A DNA stretch of 64,000 nt from Paenibacillus hemerocallicola. GTDB lineage: Bacteria > Bacillota > Bacilli > Paenibacillales > NBRC-103111. Under the pieces are notes generated by a model. That model was not told where the DNA came from, did no database searches, and saw only the letters and a list, made by a program, of their open reading frames with translations. This document shows positions 52,511 through 61,640 of this stretch, in pieces; position 1 is the stretch's first letter, and each line of letters opens with the position of its first letter. Made by a program: the position numbers and the translations under genes. The DNA is taken from positions 1-64,000 of the forward strand of contig NZ_VDCQ01000047.1 of NCBI RefSeq assembly GCF_006265175.1. Reading direction: 5' to 3'.

Positions 52511-54277
52511 ATGAAACTGATAACGAAAATGCTGCTGCTGATCGCGATGCTGATGGTCCCGGTTATCGCGCTGTATATGTATTCGAATGACCAAAGCATC
52601 GGCGTCGTCGAGGAGCAGATCAATATCGCCAACCAAAACCGGCTGAAGCTGTTCCTGGAAAAAATCGAGGGCACGATGGACCAGGTGTCCAACTATTCCA
52701 ACATTATTACGAAGGACCCGGATTTGTACGGGATGACGGGAAATGCGCTGCCGGCCGACCGGTACGACTACGCCGTTCTCGTGGACAGCATCGAACGCAA
52801 GCTCGGCCTGTTCAGCTTGTCCACCGATTGGATGAGCCGCTTCAGCTTATATTTTCCCGCATCCGGCCGCGCCGTTTCCTCCCATTCCTCGATCGTTTAC
52901 GACGAATCCTATTTGACCGAACATTTGAGCGCCAACTGGATATTCCGTCCGATCACGGTCAACGGCATACCGAAACGGGCGTTTACCCGCTATTTCGTCG
53001 AGCCGTACGCCGGCGTAACCGATTTGCGGCAAGCCTCCATTATCGTCGAGGTCGATCTGATGGAGGACAATATCGTGTCGCTGCTCGACAGCTTCAAGTC
53101 CCAGGGCAACAACGATCCGTTTCTATACAAGGCGCCGGACGGCTACGTGCTGAACGGAACGGCCGACGGAGGCATCGCGCGCCGCATCATCGATTCGTAC
53201 GACGTGGCGGCAAACGTCCGCGCGAAAAACCACGATACGATCATGCTGGACAACAAGCGGTATTTGATTTACTTCTTCCAATCCCCGAAGCTTGGCTGGA
53301 CGCTGATCGATTACGTGCCGCTAGCGGACATCGTGGCGCCTTTGACCAAAAGCCGGTATTTGTTTTACGTCACGGTAGGGCTTCTGCTGTTTCTGGGGGG
53401 AGCCGCGGCTTATTTGCTGTACGTGCATGTGCAGGTGCCCGTAGAGCTGTTGACGGAAAGCGTATCCAAGCTCAAGAAGGGGCAGTTCTCCGTCCGTCTT
53501 CCGTTGAACCGGAACCGGGAGTTCCGGCGGCTGATCGCTCAATTCAACGAAATGGCGGCGCAAATTCAGCATTTGGTGGAGAAGGTTTACAGCGAGGAGC
53601 TGCGGTCGAAGGAAGCGGTGATGAAGCAGCTGCAATCGCAAATCAACCCGCATTTTTTGTACAACAGCCTCGCTTACATCATCAGCATGGCCAAAATGAA
53701 CCGACCGAAGCCGATCGAGGCGATGGCTTACAGCTTGGCCGATTATTTCAAATATACGACCCGCAACGTGTCGATGACGACGACGATCCGCGAAGAAATC
53801 GATTTTGTCACTTCCTACATGGAAATTATGAACTACCAGCTGAACAAAATCTGTTGGCGCATCGCGATACCGGACTCGATGCAGCATATGCCGATTCCCC
53901 GCCTGCTCATTCAGCCGGTGGTGGAGAACGCCATCGTGCACGGCCTGGAGTCCAAGCCGGACGAAGGCGAAATCCGCATTATCGGCACGGACGAGGCGGA
54001 CTGGTGCACCATTACGGTCGAGGACGACGGCGCCGGCTTGACCGCGGAGGAGCTGGAACGGCTGAACGGACGGATTGCGCAAATCGAGACGGACGGAGAC
54101 AGCTTCGGCTTGTGGAACGTCAATCAGCGGCTGCGCCATCAATTCGGAGGACAATCCGGCATCGCGATCGAATCGTCGGCGGACGGCGGCTTGAGGGTCG
54201 TGCTGCGCTGGGAAAAAAATGAAGCGGCAAAGGAAGGCGATTCCCATTTTTTCGGTTCTGATCGTGGACGACCATAA
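52511..54277 (+). CDS. YesM-like sensor histidine kinase
   Basis: The 588-residue protein has a first span at about 3-23 (ITKMLLLIAMLMVPVIALYMY), an extracytoplasmic dCache-like sensor (about 30-280), a second span (about 285-308) and HAMP. A HisKA_5-type kinase region follows with phospho-acceptor H381 in SQINPHFLYNSLAY, then a HATPase domain (VVENAIVHGLESKPDEG, VEDDGAGL, FGLWNVNQRL). It overlaps the following REC-kinase gene by 59 bp. Partners of this kinase type are normally YesN/AraC response regulators; here the adjacent partner is different. Confidence 0.93.
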   Translation: MKLITKMLLLIAMLMVPVIALYMYSNDQSIGVVEEQINIANQNRLKLFLEKIEGTMDQVSNYSNIITKDPDLYGMTGNALPADRYDYAVLVDSIERKLGLFSLSTDWMSRFSLYFPASGRAVSSHSSIVYDESYLTEHLSANWIFRPITVNGIPKRAFTRYFVEPYAGVTDLRQASIIVEVDLMEDNIVSLLDSFKSQGNNDPFLYKAPDGYVLNGTADGGIARRIIDSYDVAANVRAKNHDTIMLDNKRYLIYFFQSPKLGWTLIDYVPLADIVAPLTKSRYLFYVTVGLLLFLGGAAAYLLYVHVQVPVELLTESVSKLKKGQFSVRLPLNRNREFRRLIAQFNEMAAQIQHLVEKVYSEELRSKEAVMKQLQSQINPHFLYNSLAYIISMAKMNRPKPIEAMAYSLADYFKYTTRNVSMTTTIREEIDFVTSYMEIMNYQLNKICWRIAIPDSMQHMPIPRLLIQPVVENAIVHGLESKPDEGEIRIIGTDEADWCTITVEDDGAGLTAEELERLNGRIAQIETDGDSFGLWNVNQRLRHQFGGQSGIAIESSADGGLRVVLRWEKNEAAKEGDSHFFGSDRGRP

Positions 54278-55349
54278 GCATCTCGTCGAAAGTATGGCCA
54301 TTACGATCCCTTGGGAGCGGTATGGCGTGAGCCGCGTCTTTCAGGCGTTCTCGGGACCGGAGGCGCTGGAGACGATCGCGGGCCAAGCCGTCGATATTCT
54401 CATAACGGATATCCGGATGCCCGTCATGTCCGGACTCGAGCTGATCGAGCGCGTTCGCGCTTCCGGGCACGATATCGACTGCATCCTGCTGACCGGCCAT
54501 TCCGATTTTCAATACGCGAAGCGGGCGATGGAGCTCCAGGCGATCAATTATTTGGTGAAGCCGGTCCGGGACGAAGAGCTGCTGCGCACGATCGGCGGCA
54601 TTACGGCCAAACGGCTGGAGCGGCTGGATCGTCAGGCGGAGCTGGAACGGCTGCGCGATGCGGCGCGGGACCAGATTCCGCGGCTGAAGGCGGATTTATT
54701 GGCGGCCAAGGCGCAAGCGGAGCTGTCCGTTCACGAGGAGCGGGAGCGGATCGCCGAGGACATTCACGATATCGTCGGACATACGCTGACCGCCACCTTG
54801 TTTCAGATCGAGGCGGCCCGGAAGCTCCTCGTGCGCAACGATGCCGAAGGGCTGACCCGGCTAGAGCAATCGCAGCAACTGGTGCGCAAAAGCTTGCAGG
54901 ACATCCGCGAGGCGGTCGGCATGCTGAAGCACCCGGACGAGGATGCCGATCTGGAAAGCGTACTGAGGCGGTTCGCCGCGGAAGCCGAGCGGATGGCCGG
55001 CATCTCGGTCCATTGCTCGATCGGGCTTGACTGGCCCGTTGCGGATACCGCGATCATCAAGATCGTCTGTCACGCCCTTCAGGAGGGGATCACGAACGGA
55101 ATCCGGCACGGAAAAGCCGCGACCTTCGCATTCGGTCTGCATGAGGAAGCGGGTGTCCTGTTCGGGTCGCTGCGCAGTGCCGGGATTCCTTACGGCGGCC
55201 AGGCTCTGGGCTTCGGGCTTCGCGCGATGCAGGAGCGGATGCGGCGTCTGGGCGGCAGCTTGAGCTTGGCGGCGGTCCGGGATCCGGACGGGACGCTGCT
55301 ATCTTTCCGGGTGCCTCTGACGGACGTTCCGGATGGGGCGACAACCTGA
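54219..55349 (+). CDS. Response-regulator receiver fused to a NarL-partner-type histidine kinase
   Basis: The 376-residue soluble protein has an N-terminal receiver domain (about 10-130; LIVDDHKHLVE, phospho-acceptor D64 in LITDIRMPVMSG, LLTGHSDF, YLVKPV). A coiled linker (about 135-170) follows, then a HisKA_3 domain with H183 in EERERIAEDIHDIVGHTLTA and a HATPase domain (CHALQEGITNGIRHG, GFGLRAMQERMRRLGG). There is no DNA-binding domain. It probably takes phosphate from, or is switched by, the YesM-like kinase and then phosphorylates a NarL/LuxR-type regulator encoded elsewhere. The start lies inside the kinase gene with a weak ribosome site. Confidence 0.88.
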   Translation: MKRQRKAIPIFSVLIVDDHKHLVESMAITIPWERYGVSRVFQAFSGPEALETIAGQAVDILITDIRMPVMSGLELIERVRASGHDIDCILLTGHSDFQYAKRAMELQAINYLVKPVRDEELLRTIGGITAKRLERLDRQAELERLRDAARDQIPRLKADLLAAKAQAELSVHEERERIAEDIHDIVGHTLTATLFQIEAARKLLVRNDAEGLTRLEQSQQLVRKSLQDIREAVGMLKHPDEDADLESVLRRFAAEAERMAGISVHCSIGLDWPVADTAIIKIVCHALQEGITNGIRHGKAATFAFGLHEEAGVLFGSLRSAGIPYGGQALGFGLRAMQERMRRLGGSLSLAAVRDPDGTLLSFRVPLTDVPDGATT

Positions 55350-55369
55350 TACAAGGAGCGTACGAGACG

Positions 55370-57070
55370 ATGCTCGAGAAGCTCGTAAAAGCCGTGCTGC
55401 CGGCGGCGCTTGCCGTCGCGGCATTGACCGGCTGCAAAGAAGAGGCGTCGCCGCCGAGGCCCGTAACCGGACTCGCGGGCGCGCCGGGCAAATTCGATCC
55501 GCCCGTCGTCATCTCGACGGCGAAGGCGCTGCGCAACGACGATAAGCTGAAGGACGGCGACACGACGGAGGACAACCCGATCAGCCGATGGGCGCGCGAC
55601 AGGCTCGGCATTATCCAGACGAACAAATGGATCGTAACCGACCAGAACGACGCGCTGACGACCCGGATCAAGCTGGCGCTGTCCGGCGGGGAAGAGCTGC
55701 CGGACGTGCTGTTCCTGACCGACGCGCAAATCCCCGGTCTGCTGCCCGATCTGGTCGCTTCCGGCAGCATAATGGATATTGCCGAGGCGTTCGAAGCCTA
55801 CGCGCCTGCCCGCGTCAAAGAAGCGTACGAGAAAAACCCGAGCGTCTGGAGAAGCGTCATGCTGAACGGAAAAAGGTGGGGTCTCCCGCAAATTTCCGAC
55901 GGCAAAGTCGGGGACCCGATTCTGTGGGTCCGCCAAGACTGGCTGGACCGACTCGGGCTTAAGCCTCCGGCCACGCTGGACGAGCTGGAAACGGTGCTGG
56001 ACGCCTTCGCGAACGGCGATCCCGACGGCAACGGCAAGCGCGACACGATCGGTCTCGCCCTCGCCGGCAAGCGCTATCTGAACGACTGGATCGGCGACGC
56101 CAGTTTCCTGTTCGGCGCCTACGGCGACCAGCCTTACCAATGGAACCGGACGAAGGACGGCACGCTCGCTTACGGCTCCATACAGCCCGGCGTAAAATTC
56201 GCGCTCGCCCGGTTAAGCGAATGGTACGCGAAAGGATACCTGGATCCCGATTTCGGCACCCACGACGAGCAGAAGGCGTCCTCGCTGTTCGCGAGCGGCG
56301 CGGCCGGCGTCATTTCCGGGCCCGGCTGGATGGGCGGGTGGCCGCTTAGCGACGCGAGCGGGACGCTGCCGGGAGCGGTATTCAAGCCGATCCCCTACCC
56401 GACCGGACCCGACGGCAAAATCGGCCGGATCGGCTCAAAGCTGTCGTACGGAAGCTACTTTTTCCGCAAAGGCTTCGACCGCATGGATGCCGCGTTCCTT
56501 TACTGGGATGCCGTATACGGCTCGCTTATCGAGGACCCCGCTTCCGATTTCGCATATGGTTACGCGGAAGGCTACGATTACATCCTGAAGGACGGCGAGC
56601 TCGTCTATGACTTCCCGGGCGCCACCAGCACGATATCGAAGCATCTGTTGTTCGGGCCGGGCAGCGCGCCCCCGAACGTCATGCCGGGCGAGAGCATAGA
56701 ACGGCGGGTCCTTCAAGGCCATATCCGGTCGCCTTACGAGAAGAAGCTCGCCTCCACCGCTTCCCGCCTGTTTTTGGAAGGGCGGCTCGTGGGCGATATC
56801 CAGCTGGAGCATTCGCGGAAAAACGAATTCGTAGGCCCGCATCCCCCGACGATGTCGGCGAAAGGGCCGCTCCTCGCCAAGCTGGAGCGGGAGGCGTTCC
56901 TGAAAATCGTATACGGCAAGGCGCCCGCCGATTCATTCGACGAATTCGTCAAGCAATGGCGCGAAAACGGCGGAGACGCGATTACGGAAGAGGTGAACAG
57001 GTGGGATCTGGAGAACGGGCGAGTCGCGTCGGCGGCGGAAAAGCTTGCATCCGGGGTAACTCTCCGTTAA
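55370..57070 (+). CDS. Extracellular solute-binding lipoprotein (LipO-like)
   Basis: The 566-residue lipoprotein has signal AVLPAALAVAALTGC-type sequence (lipobox LTGC) and the fold pattern of large sugar/peptide-binding proteins: LIKLALSGGEELPDVLFL-like, VRQDWLDRLGLKPPATLDELETVLDAFANGDPDGNGKRDTIGLAL and ASSLFASGAAGVISG. It follows the REC-kinase gene by 20 bp, and no permease is adjacent. It may feed a transporter elsewhere or act as the ligand-presenting partner of the YesM-like sensor. Both roles are inference. Confidence 0.9.
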   Translation: MLEKLVKAVLPAALAVAALTGCKEEASPPRPVTGLAGAPGKFDPPVVISTAKALRNDDKLKDGDTTEDNPISRWARDRLGIIQTNKWIVTDQNDALTTRIKLALSGGEELPDVLFLTDAQIPGLLPDLVASGSIMDIAEAFEAYAPARVKEAYEKNPSVWRSVMLNGKRWGLPQISDGKVGDPILWVRQDWLDRLGLKPPATLDELETVLDAFANGDPDGNGKRDTIGLALAGKRYLNDWIGDASFLFGAYGDQPYQWNRTKDGTLAYGSIQPGVKFALARLSEWYAKGYLDPDFGTHDEQKASSLFASGAAGVISGPGWMGGWPLSDASGTLPGAVFKPIPYPTGPDGKIGRIGSKLSYGSYFFRKGFDRMDAAFLYWDAVYGSLIEDPASDFAYGYAEGYDYILKDGELVYDFPGATSTISKHLLFGPGSAPPNVMPGESIERRVLQGHIRSPYEKKLASTASRLFLEGRLVGDIQLEHSRKNEFVGPHPPTMSAKGPLLAKLEREAFLKIVYGKAPADSFDEFVKQWRENGGDAITEEVNRWDLENGRVASAAEKLASGVTLR

Positions 57071-57127
57071 TTTGGTAGTAGCGGTCAATAGATTGCATAT
57101 TTTTGCTGGGAGAGGTGATCGGGCTTC

Positions 57128-57967
57128 ATGCATGTGATGGAGTACAAGGACGTCGTATACGGTCCGCATGAAAGAAACGTATTGGACGCGTATCTGGTAG
57201 GGAACGAAGAAAGCCCTTCGCCGGCGGTGCTGTTCCTTCACGGAGGAGGCTATGTCGGCGGAGACAAAAACGCCGTCCTGTCCACGAGACTGATGAAGGA
57301 ATGCATCGAGGCCGGCATTTCCGTCGTGTCGGCCAATTACCGGTTTATTACGAAATACCCGTTCCCGGCCCCGATGGAGGACGGTACGCGGGCGATCCAG
57401 TTCGTGCGCCACAAGGCGGCGGAGTGGGGGATCGATCCGACCCGCATCGCATCGGCCGGTTCATCGGCCGGAGGGCATATCGCGTTATGGAATGCGCTCA
57501 AGGGCGATTTGTCCAAGCCGGACAGCCGCGACCCGGTGGAGCGGGAGTCTTCCGAAGTAAAGGCGTTCGTAGGCTTCGGTACGCAAGCGTCGAAGGATCA
57601 ACGATTTTATGAGGGGATCTACGAGGGACCGCACATTCAGCCGAACCTGAAGCTGTTTTACGGCATGGATTCGATCGAGGACCTGTACCGGCCGGAATTT
57701 CTGAAGCTGGCCGAGGAAGCTTCGGCGATCCATTTCATGTCGGACAAGGCGCCTCCCGCTCTGATGAATTACGACTATGCGCTCGACCTCGACCATCCCC
57801 GCATACCGGCCGAAGCTCCGGTCGGGGAAGTGATCCATCATCCGATGCACGGCTACGTGCTCAAGCGGAAATACGATGAACTGGGGATTCCGTTCGTCCT
57901 CCGGCATGTCGGAGATCCGCTCCGCTCCGGGGAAATCGCCGGTTTCCTGCTCGACAGCCTCGGATGA
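57128..57967 (+). CDS. Alpha/beta hydrolase, esterase/lipase (HSL-like)
   Basis: The 279-residue enzyme has the oxyanion motif VLFLHGGGYVGGDKNAV (about 34-50), the nucleophile elbow ASAGSSAGGHIALW (GSSAG) and a C-terminal His in HHPMHGYVLK. This is a carbohydrate-esterase or HSL-type hydrolase. No signal peptide, so cytoplasmic. It follows the solute-binding gene and may deacylate imported sugars. GAGAGGTGATC precedes the ATG, and a strong terminator follows. Confidence 0.85.
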   Translation: MHVMEYKDVVYGPHERNVLDAYLVGNEESPSPAVLFLHGGGYVGGDKNAVLSTRLMKECIEAGISVVSANYRFITKYPFPAPMEDGTRAIQFVRHKAAEWGIDPTRIASAGSSAGGHIALWNALKGDLSKPDSRDPVERESSEVKAFVGFGTQASKDQRFYEGIYEGPHIQPNLKLFYGMDSIEDLYRPEFLKLAEEASAIHFMSDKAPPALMNYDYALDLDHPRIPAEAPVGEVIHHPMHGYVLKRKYDELGIPFVLRHVGDPLRSGEIAGFLLDSLG

Positions 57968-57984
57968 CGGAAGGCAACACAACA

Positions 57985-58022
57985 GCGGGCTCCGTATGGT
58001 TGCGGAGCCCGCTTGTTTGTTT
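57985..58022 (+). terminator. Intrinsic terminator after the esterase
   Basis: Perfect 10-bp stem GCGGGCTCCG / CGGAGCCCGC, 8-nt loop, then TTGTTTGTTT. Confidence 0.85.
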
Positions 58023-58048
58023 GCGCATAGCGCCGTATTGCCGCGCTT

Positions 58049-58966
58049 TTATTGCTCGGACAGCCGCTTTCGGATTCGGAGCTCGATTTCCCGTGCCTGC
58101 GCCAGCGCCTCCGCGAGAGGCAAAGCGGCGGCTTTGTTCGGGCTCGTATGTCCGACATGCTCCTTCCATGCCGCGCTCAGCAGCCGATGCCGTTCCAAGA
58201 CGAGTGTAAAAAAGCCGGACGCCCGCTGCCGCTCCACATATTCCGGCGTTCGTTCCGGTGTCGCGCCGAACAGGCTTTGCAGCAGCTGCCGAGCGAGGAT
58301 CCAATGCCCGCTTGCATTCGGATGGATGCCGTCGCCCGACTTGTACCCCGGTTCTTCCTTTTTTCTATGTTCGGTGTATCGGGCCAAAGGGGTGCGGATA
58401 TCGACCACGCCGTCCACAATATCGCCGAGAGACAAAATCCAGCGGGAATAGTGCCGCAAAACGTCATCATAGTCTGCATACGGATTGGCGTAATCGTACG
58501 ACGTCGCCCCGGCGGACCGAAGCGCTCCGTTCGGGCCGAACGAATCCGCATCGAAAGGGGGAGGCGTCATGACGATTGCTTTCGCCCCTACGTGCTTGAC
58601 CTGCCCGATCGCATCCAGCACGCCTTTCCGGTAAGCGGCGAACCGGTCTTCGGAGAACGGATGGTAAATCCCGTCGTTCATGCCGTACCCGATCAAGACC
58701 CAGTCCGGCTTCGTCTCCCGCAGCGCGTTTCCGAGCCGATCGTGTACGCATGGCCGAGGGAACGGATGACCCGGTTCGCTTAAGCCCGAAGCTGTCTCGC
58801 TGGAGACGCCCAGGTTGATGAATTGCAGCTCCTTCTCCGGCAGATGCTGCCGGAAGTAGGCATCCATATAAGCGATGTACGTGCCGTTGTCGGTTATGCT
58901 GTCGCCGAGGAACAGAACGGTCAATCGGTCGGATATGCCGTAATCCGCTTGAAATAACGATGACAT
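58049..58966 (-). CDS. SGNH/GDSL-family esterase
   Basis: The 305-residue enzyme has block I VLFLGDSITDNGTY (nucleophile Ser), block III IGYGMNDGIYH and block V DGIHPNASGHWILA, with the Asp and His of the triad. No signal peptide. Family members deacetylate carbohydrates or hydrolyse lipids. It is convergent with the esterase at 57128; two esterases and nearby sugar sensors suggest acylated polysaccharide use. GGAGC lies upstream of the ATG at 58966. Confidence 0.9.
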   Translation of the reverse strand: MSSLFQADYGISDRLTVLFLGDSITDNGTYIAYMDAYFRQHLPEKELQFINLGVSSETASGLSEPGHPFPRPCVHDRLGNALRETKPDWVLIGYGMNDGIYHPFSEDRFAAYRKGVLDAIGQVKHVGAKAIVMTPPPFDADSFGPNGALRSAGATSYDYANPYADYDDVLRHYSRWILSLGDIVDGVVDIRTPLARYTEHRKKEEPGYKSGDGIHPNASGHWILARQLLQSLFGATPERTPEYVERQRASGFFTLVLERHRLLSAAWKEHVGHTSPNKAAALPLAEALAQAREIELRIRKRLSEQ

Positions 58967-59083
58967 GGCGCGAGCTCCTTTTTTCCGTCATCATACCATG
59001 CCCGGCGGACCGGGTGAATGTGGAATTTTGTTTCGATATCGCGGGCGAAAGGTGGAATCCGGCGCCCACGGAAGCCCGGCTTA

Positions 59084-59092
59084 TGCTATAAT
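59084..59092 (+). promoter_or_regulatory. Extended -10 promoter
   Basis: TGCTATAAT (59084-59092) is an extended -10 element without a recognisable -35, 45 bp before the exonuclease start. Confidence 0.55.
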
Positions 59093-59137
59093 GGCGATGA
59101 GATTGCGTTTTTACTAGAGAGGGAGAGGGAACGTAAA

Positions 59138-60007
59138 ATGAGCGACCGCACCGTGCTGCTCGTAGACGGCATGGCGCTATTGTTTCGCGCCTATTACGCC
59201 AGTTCGTACAGCGGGTATATCAAGAGAACGAGCGCCGGGGTGCCGACCAACGCGGTACACGGCTTCGTCAAATATTTCACGGACGCGATCAAGCGGTTCC
59301 GTCCGACGCACGTCGTCTGCTGCTGGGATATGGGGAGCACCACCTTTCGCACCGAGCAGTTCGCCGATTACAAAGGAAACCGGGAGGCGGCTCCGGAAGA
59401 GCTGATCCCCCAATTCGATCTGGTCAAGGAAGTGGTAGACAGCTTCGGCGTGCCGAATGTCGGATTGGTCGGCTACGAGGCGGACGACTGCATGGGAACG
59501 CTGGCTCGACATTATGCCGACGAACAGGCGCACGTATTCGTGCTGACGGGGGACCATGATTTGCTGCAGGTTGTGGCCGAACGGGTGCACGTCGTCATCA
59601 TGAAGAAGGGCCCGTCCAACTATGCGGTATACGATGAGGCCGCGCTGCTCGAGGAGCGCGGATTGACACCCCGCCAAATTATCGAGCTGAAGGGATTGAC
59701 GGGCGACACCAGCGACAACTATCCGGGAGTAAAGGGAATCGGGGAGAAGACGGCGCTGAAGCTGCTCGCGGAATACGGCGACATCGACAGCATTCTGGCC
59801 AACCTCGGATCCGTATCCGCAAGCATCCGCAACAAGATAGAAGTCTCGCTGGACATGCTGCACTTGTCCCGAGACCTGGCGACAATCCGCTGCGACGTTC
59901 CGGTCAGCTGTCCGATCGACGGCTGCGTCTGGTCGCCCGATCTGGTCCGGCTCCGGGCGAAGTTCGAAGAGCTGGAGTTCAAAGGGCTCGCGCAGCAGAT
60001 CGGCTAA
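59138..60007 (+). CDS. Stand-alone 5'-3' exonuclease (PolI N-domain / FEN-like)
   Basis: The 289-residue nuclease carries the metal-binding acidic motifs VLLVDGMALLFRAYYA, CWDMGSTTFR, YEADDCMGTLAR and TGDHDLLQVV, then the DNA-binding H3TH motif GDTSDNYPGVKGIGEKTALKLL. This is the domain that removes RNA primers and 5' flaps; in bacilli a free copy exists besides DNA polymerase I. The start was set at ATG 59138 (GAGAGGGAG upstream) rather than 40 codons upstream, which would cross the promoter. Confidence 0.94.
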   Translation: MSDRTVLLVDGMALLFRAYYASSYSGYIKRTSAGVPTNAVHGFVKYFTDAIKRFRPTHVVCCWDMGSTTFRTEQFADYKGNREAAPEELIPQFDLVKEVVDSFGVPNVGLVGYEADDCMGTLARHYADEQAHVFVLTGDHDLLQVVAERVHVVIMKKGPSNYAVYDEAALLEERGLTPRQIIELKGLTGDTSDNYPGVKGIGEKTALKLLAEYGDIDSILANLGSVSASIRNKIEVSLDMLHLSRDLATIRCDVPVSCPIDGCVWSPDLVRLRAKFEELEFKGLAQQIG

Positions 60008-60112
60008 GCGTCGCGTCCGGATCGGACGAAATACATAGCCGCTGCAGGTACCGGGCTTCCGGACAGGCTTATGGCGATTCGCTTACAAACCAACTTACGG
60101 GAGGAACCCCCC

Positions 60113-60595
60113 ATGCCGGACATGCTCGTCAAACTGTACGAATTGCCCGAGAAAACGACTATCATCAACAAACTGGCCGAGGAAGGAATCGTCATCCGCC
60201 GCGGCTTGGCCCCTGAGAAGCATATCGTTAAAGATTGGGTGCGCCGCACGTTCAGCGCGCACTGGGAAAGCGAAGTCGACGTGGCGTTTTCCCGTTTGCC
60301 GGTTTCGTGCTTTATAGCAACCGAAGGGGACAAAGTAGTAGGCTTCGGCTGCTATGAGGCGACATGCAAAAACTACTTCGGCCCTACCGGCGTCGATCCG
60401 TCGATGCGGGGCAAAGGAGTGGGCAAAGCGCTGCTGCTCGCCTGCATGCACGGGCTGCACGATGAGGGCTACGCCTATGCGATCATCGGCGGGGCGGGTC
60501 CGACCGAGTTTTACGGCAAAGCCGTCGGCGCTATTCCGATCGAAGGCTCGGTGCCCGGCGTTTACAAGGGCATGCTGAAAAAAGTGCAGGAGTAG
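60113..60595 (+). CDS. GNAT-family N-acetyltransferase
   Basis: The 160-residue protein is an intact GNAT domain: VKLYELPEKTTIINKLAEEGIVIRRGL at the N-terminus, VVGFGCYEATCKNYFGPTGV, the acetyl-CoA loop SMRGKGVGKALLLACM and a late YGKAVGAIPIEGS. ATG 60113 has GGGAGG 9 bp upstream; 14 in-frame codons upstream are unlikely to be translated. The substrate is unknown. Confidence 0.9.
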   Translation: MPDMLVKLYELPEKTTIINKLAEEGIVIRRGLAPEKHIVKDWVRRTFSAHWESEVDVAFSRLPVSCFIATEGDKVVGFGCYEATCKNYFGPTGVDPSMRGKGVGKALLLACMHGLHDEGYAYAIIGGAGPTEFYGKAVGAIPIEGSVPGVYKGMLKKVQE

Positions 60596-60631
60596 GTAAG
60601 GCGAGTAAAGATGCAAAGAGAGCTCGAACGA

Positions 60632-60661
60632 ATCCTTCGGCTAGAAGCCGGAGGATTTTTT
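60632..60661 (+). terminator. Intrinsic terminator after the GNAT gene
   Basis: ATCCTTCGGC / GCCGGAGGAT stem with TTTTTT. Confidence 0.85.
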
Positions 60662-60699
60662 GGTGCGAACTGTGGTGAACCTGCTCGGCTCGCCACATG

Positions 60700-60896
60700 T
60701 CCAATGGATAAAGTGCAGTTAATCCGGGCGTTATTCGCGTTTTGAACGGTTTACCGGAAAACATACATTTGTTTTTGTACTGTAAGTCGACCTTGTTACC
60801 TTGTAGCGAATTTAGATGCATATTTCCCCATCTTTTCCAGTTGCTTAACGATATTTTATGTGGCTGTGGGCGATTAACTGCATACTTTCCATTCCG
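60700..60896. repeat. Degenerate four-unit element, ACTGGA family (tentative)
   Basis: Four segments at about 60700-60722, 60750-60772, 60812-60835 and 60874-60896 resemble the family at 24228. Unit 1 keeps TGGA and TGCAGTTAA, unit 2 CCGGAAAAC, unit 3 TTAGATGCA and unit 4 TTAACTGCA with TCCA. Starts are 50, 62 and 62 bp apart. Symmetry is poor, so this is an older or diverged copy at best. Confidence 0.45.
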
Positions 60897-60961
60897 AAGA
60901 AGTGGACGACCAAAAGCGAGGGATGTTTGTTTGAAATCGCGGCGGGTCGCCAAGTGAACGA

Positions 60962-61000
60962 AAAAGGGCGCAGGCCGGTATAAACCGGGCGCCCTCCATT
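60962..61000 (-). terminator. Intrinsic terminator (minus strand)
   Basis: On the minus strand AGGGCGC ... GCGCCCT with an inner CCGG/CCGG pair, followed by TTTTTC; it ends the hypothetical gene at 61025. Confidence 0.75.
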
Positions 61001-61024
61001 CTGTTGCCGCTCGAATAGAAGCTC

Positions 61025-61351
61025 TTAATCGACCGGGGATTCGTCCCCCGGCTCGTCGTGCGTATTGTGGTCGGCCGGATAGCCTCCGCGGCCCAATCCT
61101 TCGTGGAGATCGCGGTTTTCATAAGCAAACCGGTTGGGCGGACGCTGGTCTTCGCGCCATGGCGTACTTTTGCCCAATGACCGGGACAATATGCTCGAGC
61201 CGTACGGACCCTCCGGGAATTCTTCGGCGGCCAAATCGTTGCGCTGCGATTCGACGGTAGCCAGGTCGGTATGCTCGCTGCGCTCTTCGTCGATAAATCC
61301 TTCATAAGCATGCAGCCGTTCGGTTTCCCGTTCTACTCGTTCATCGGACAT
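61025..61351 (-). CDS. Conserved hydrophilic hypothetical protein
   Basis: The 108-residue protein is very acidic and polar with no hydrophobic segment: ERVERETERLHAYEGFIDEERSEHTDLATVE, then AEEFPEGPYGSSILSR and a Gly/Asp/His-rich tail. The FPEGPYGS stretch appears in small uncharacterised proteins of Paenibacillus as I remember them; the character suggests an intrinsically disordered cytoplasmic or spore-core protein. AAGGAGGG lies 8 bp before ATG 61351 and a terminator follows, which supports a real gene. Function unknown. Confidence 0.75.
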   Translation of the reverse strand: MSDERVERETERLHAYEGFIDEERSEHTDLATVESQRNDLAAEEFPEGPYGSSILSRSLGKSTPWREDQRPPNRFAYENRDLHEGLGRGGYPADHNTHDEPGDESPVD

Positions 61352-61640
61352 GACAAAAACCCTCCTTGGTGACAGTTTGCTATAGTGTTCCCTTGGAGGG
61401 TGCTTTTTACAAAATAAACATTCGGCATTCGGGGTGATAGAGACGGTTGATGCTCGATCTCGGAATAGGTCGATACGACGTTTTTCATATGAATGACATT
61501 GGCTTGCCGATACAATCGATAGCGGACTGGACTTTAGTCTTGGAAAAAAACCGCCGTTAAGACCGGTTCGGGGAACGCCTTTTATTCAGTATGATAAGGT
61601 CAGTGAAATTTTGCGAGGCGAGCAGAAGGAGAGACGCTTC

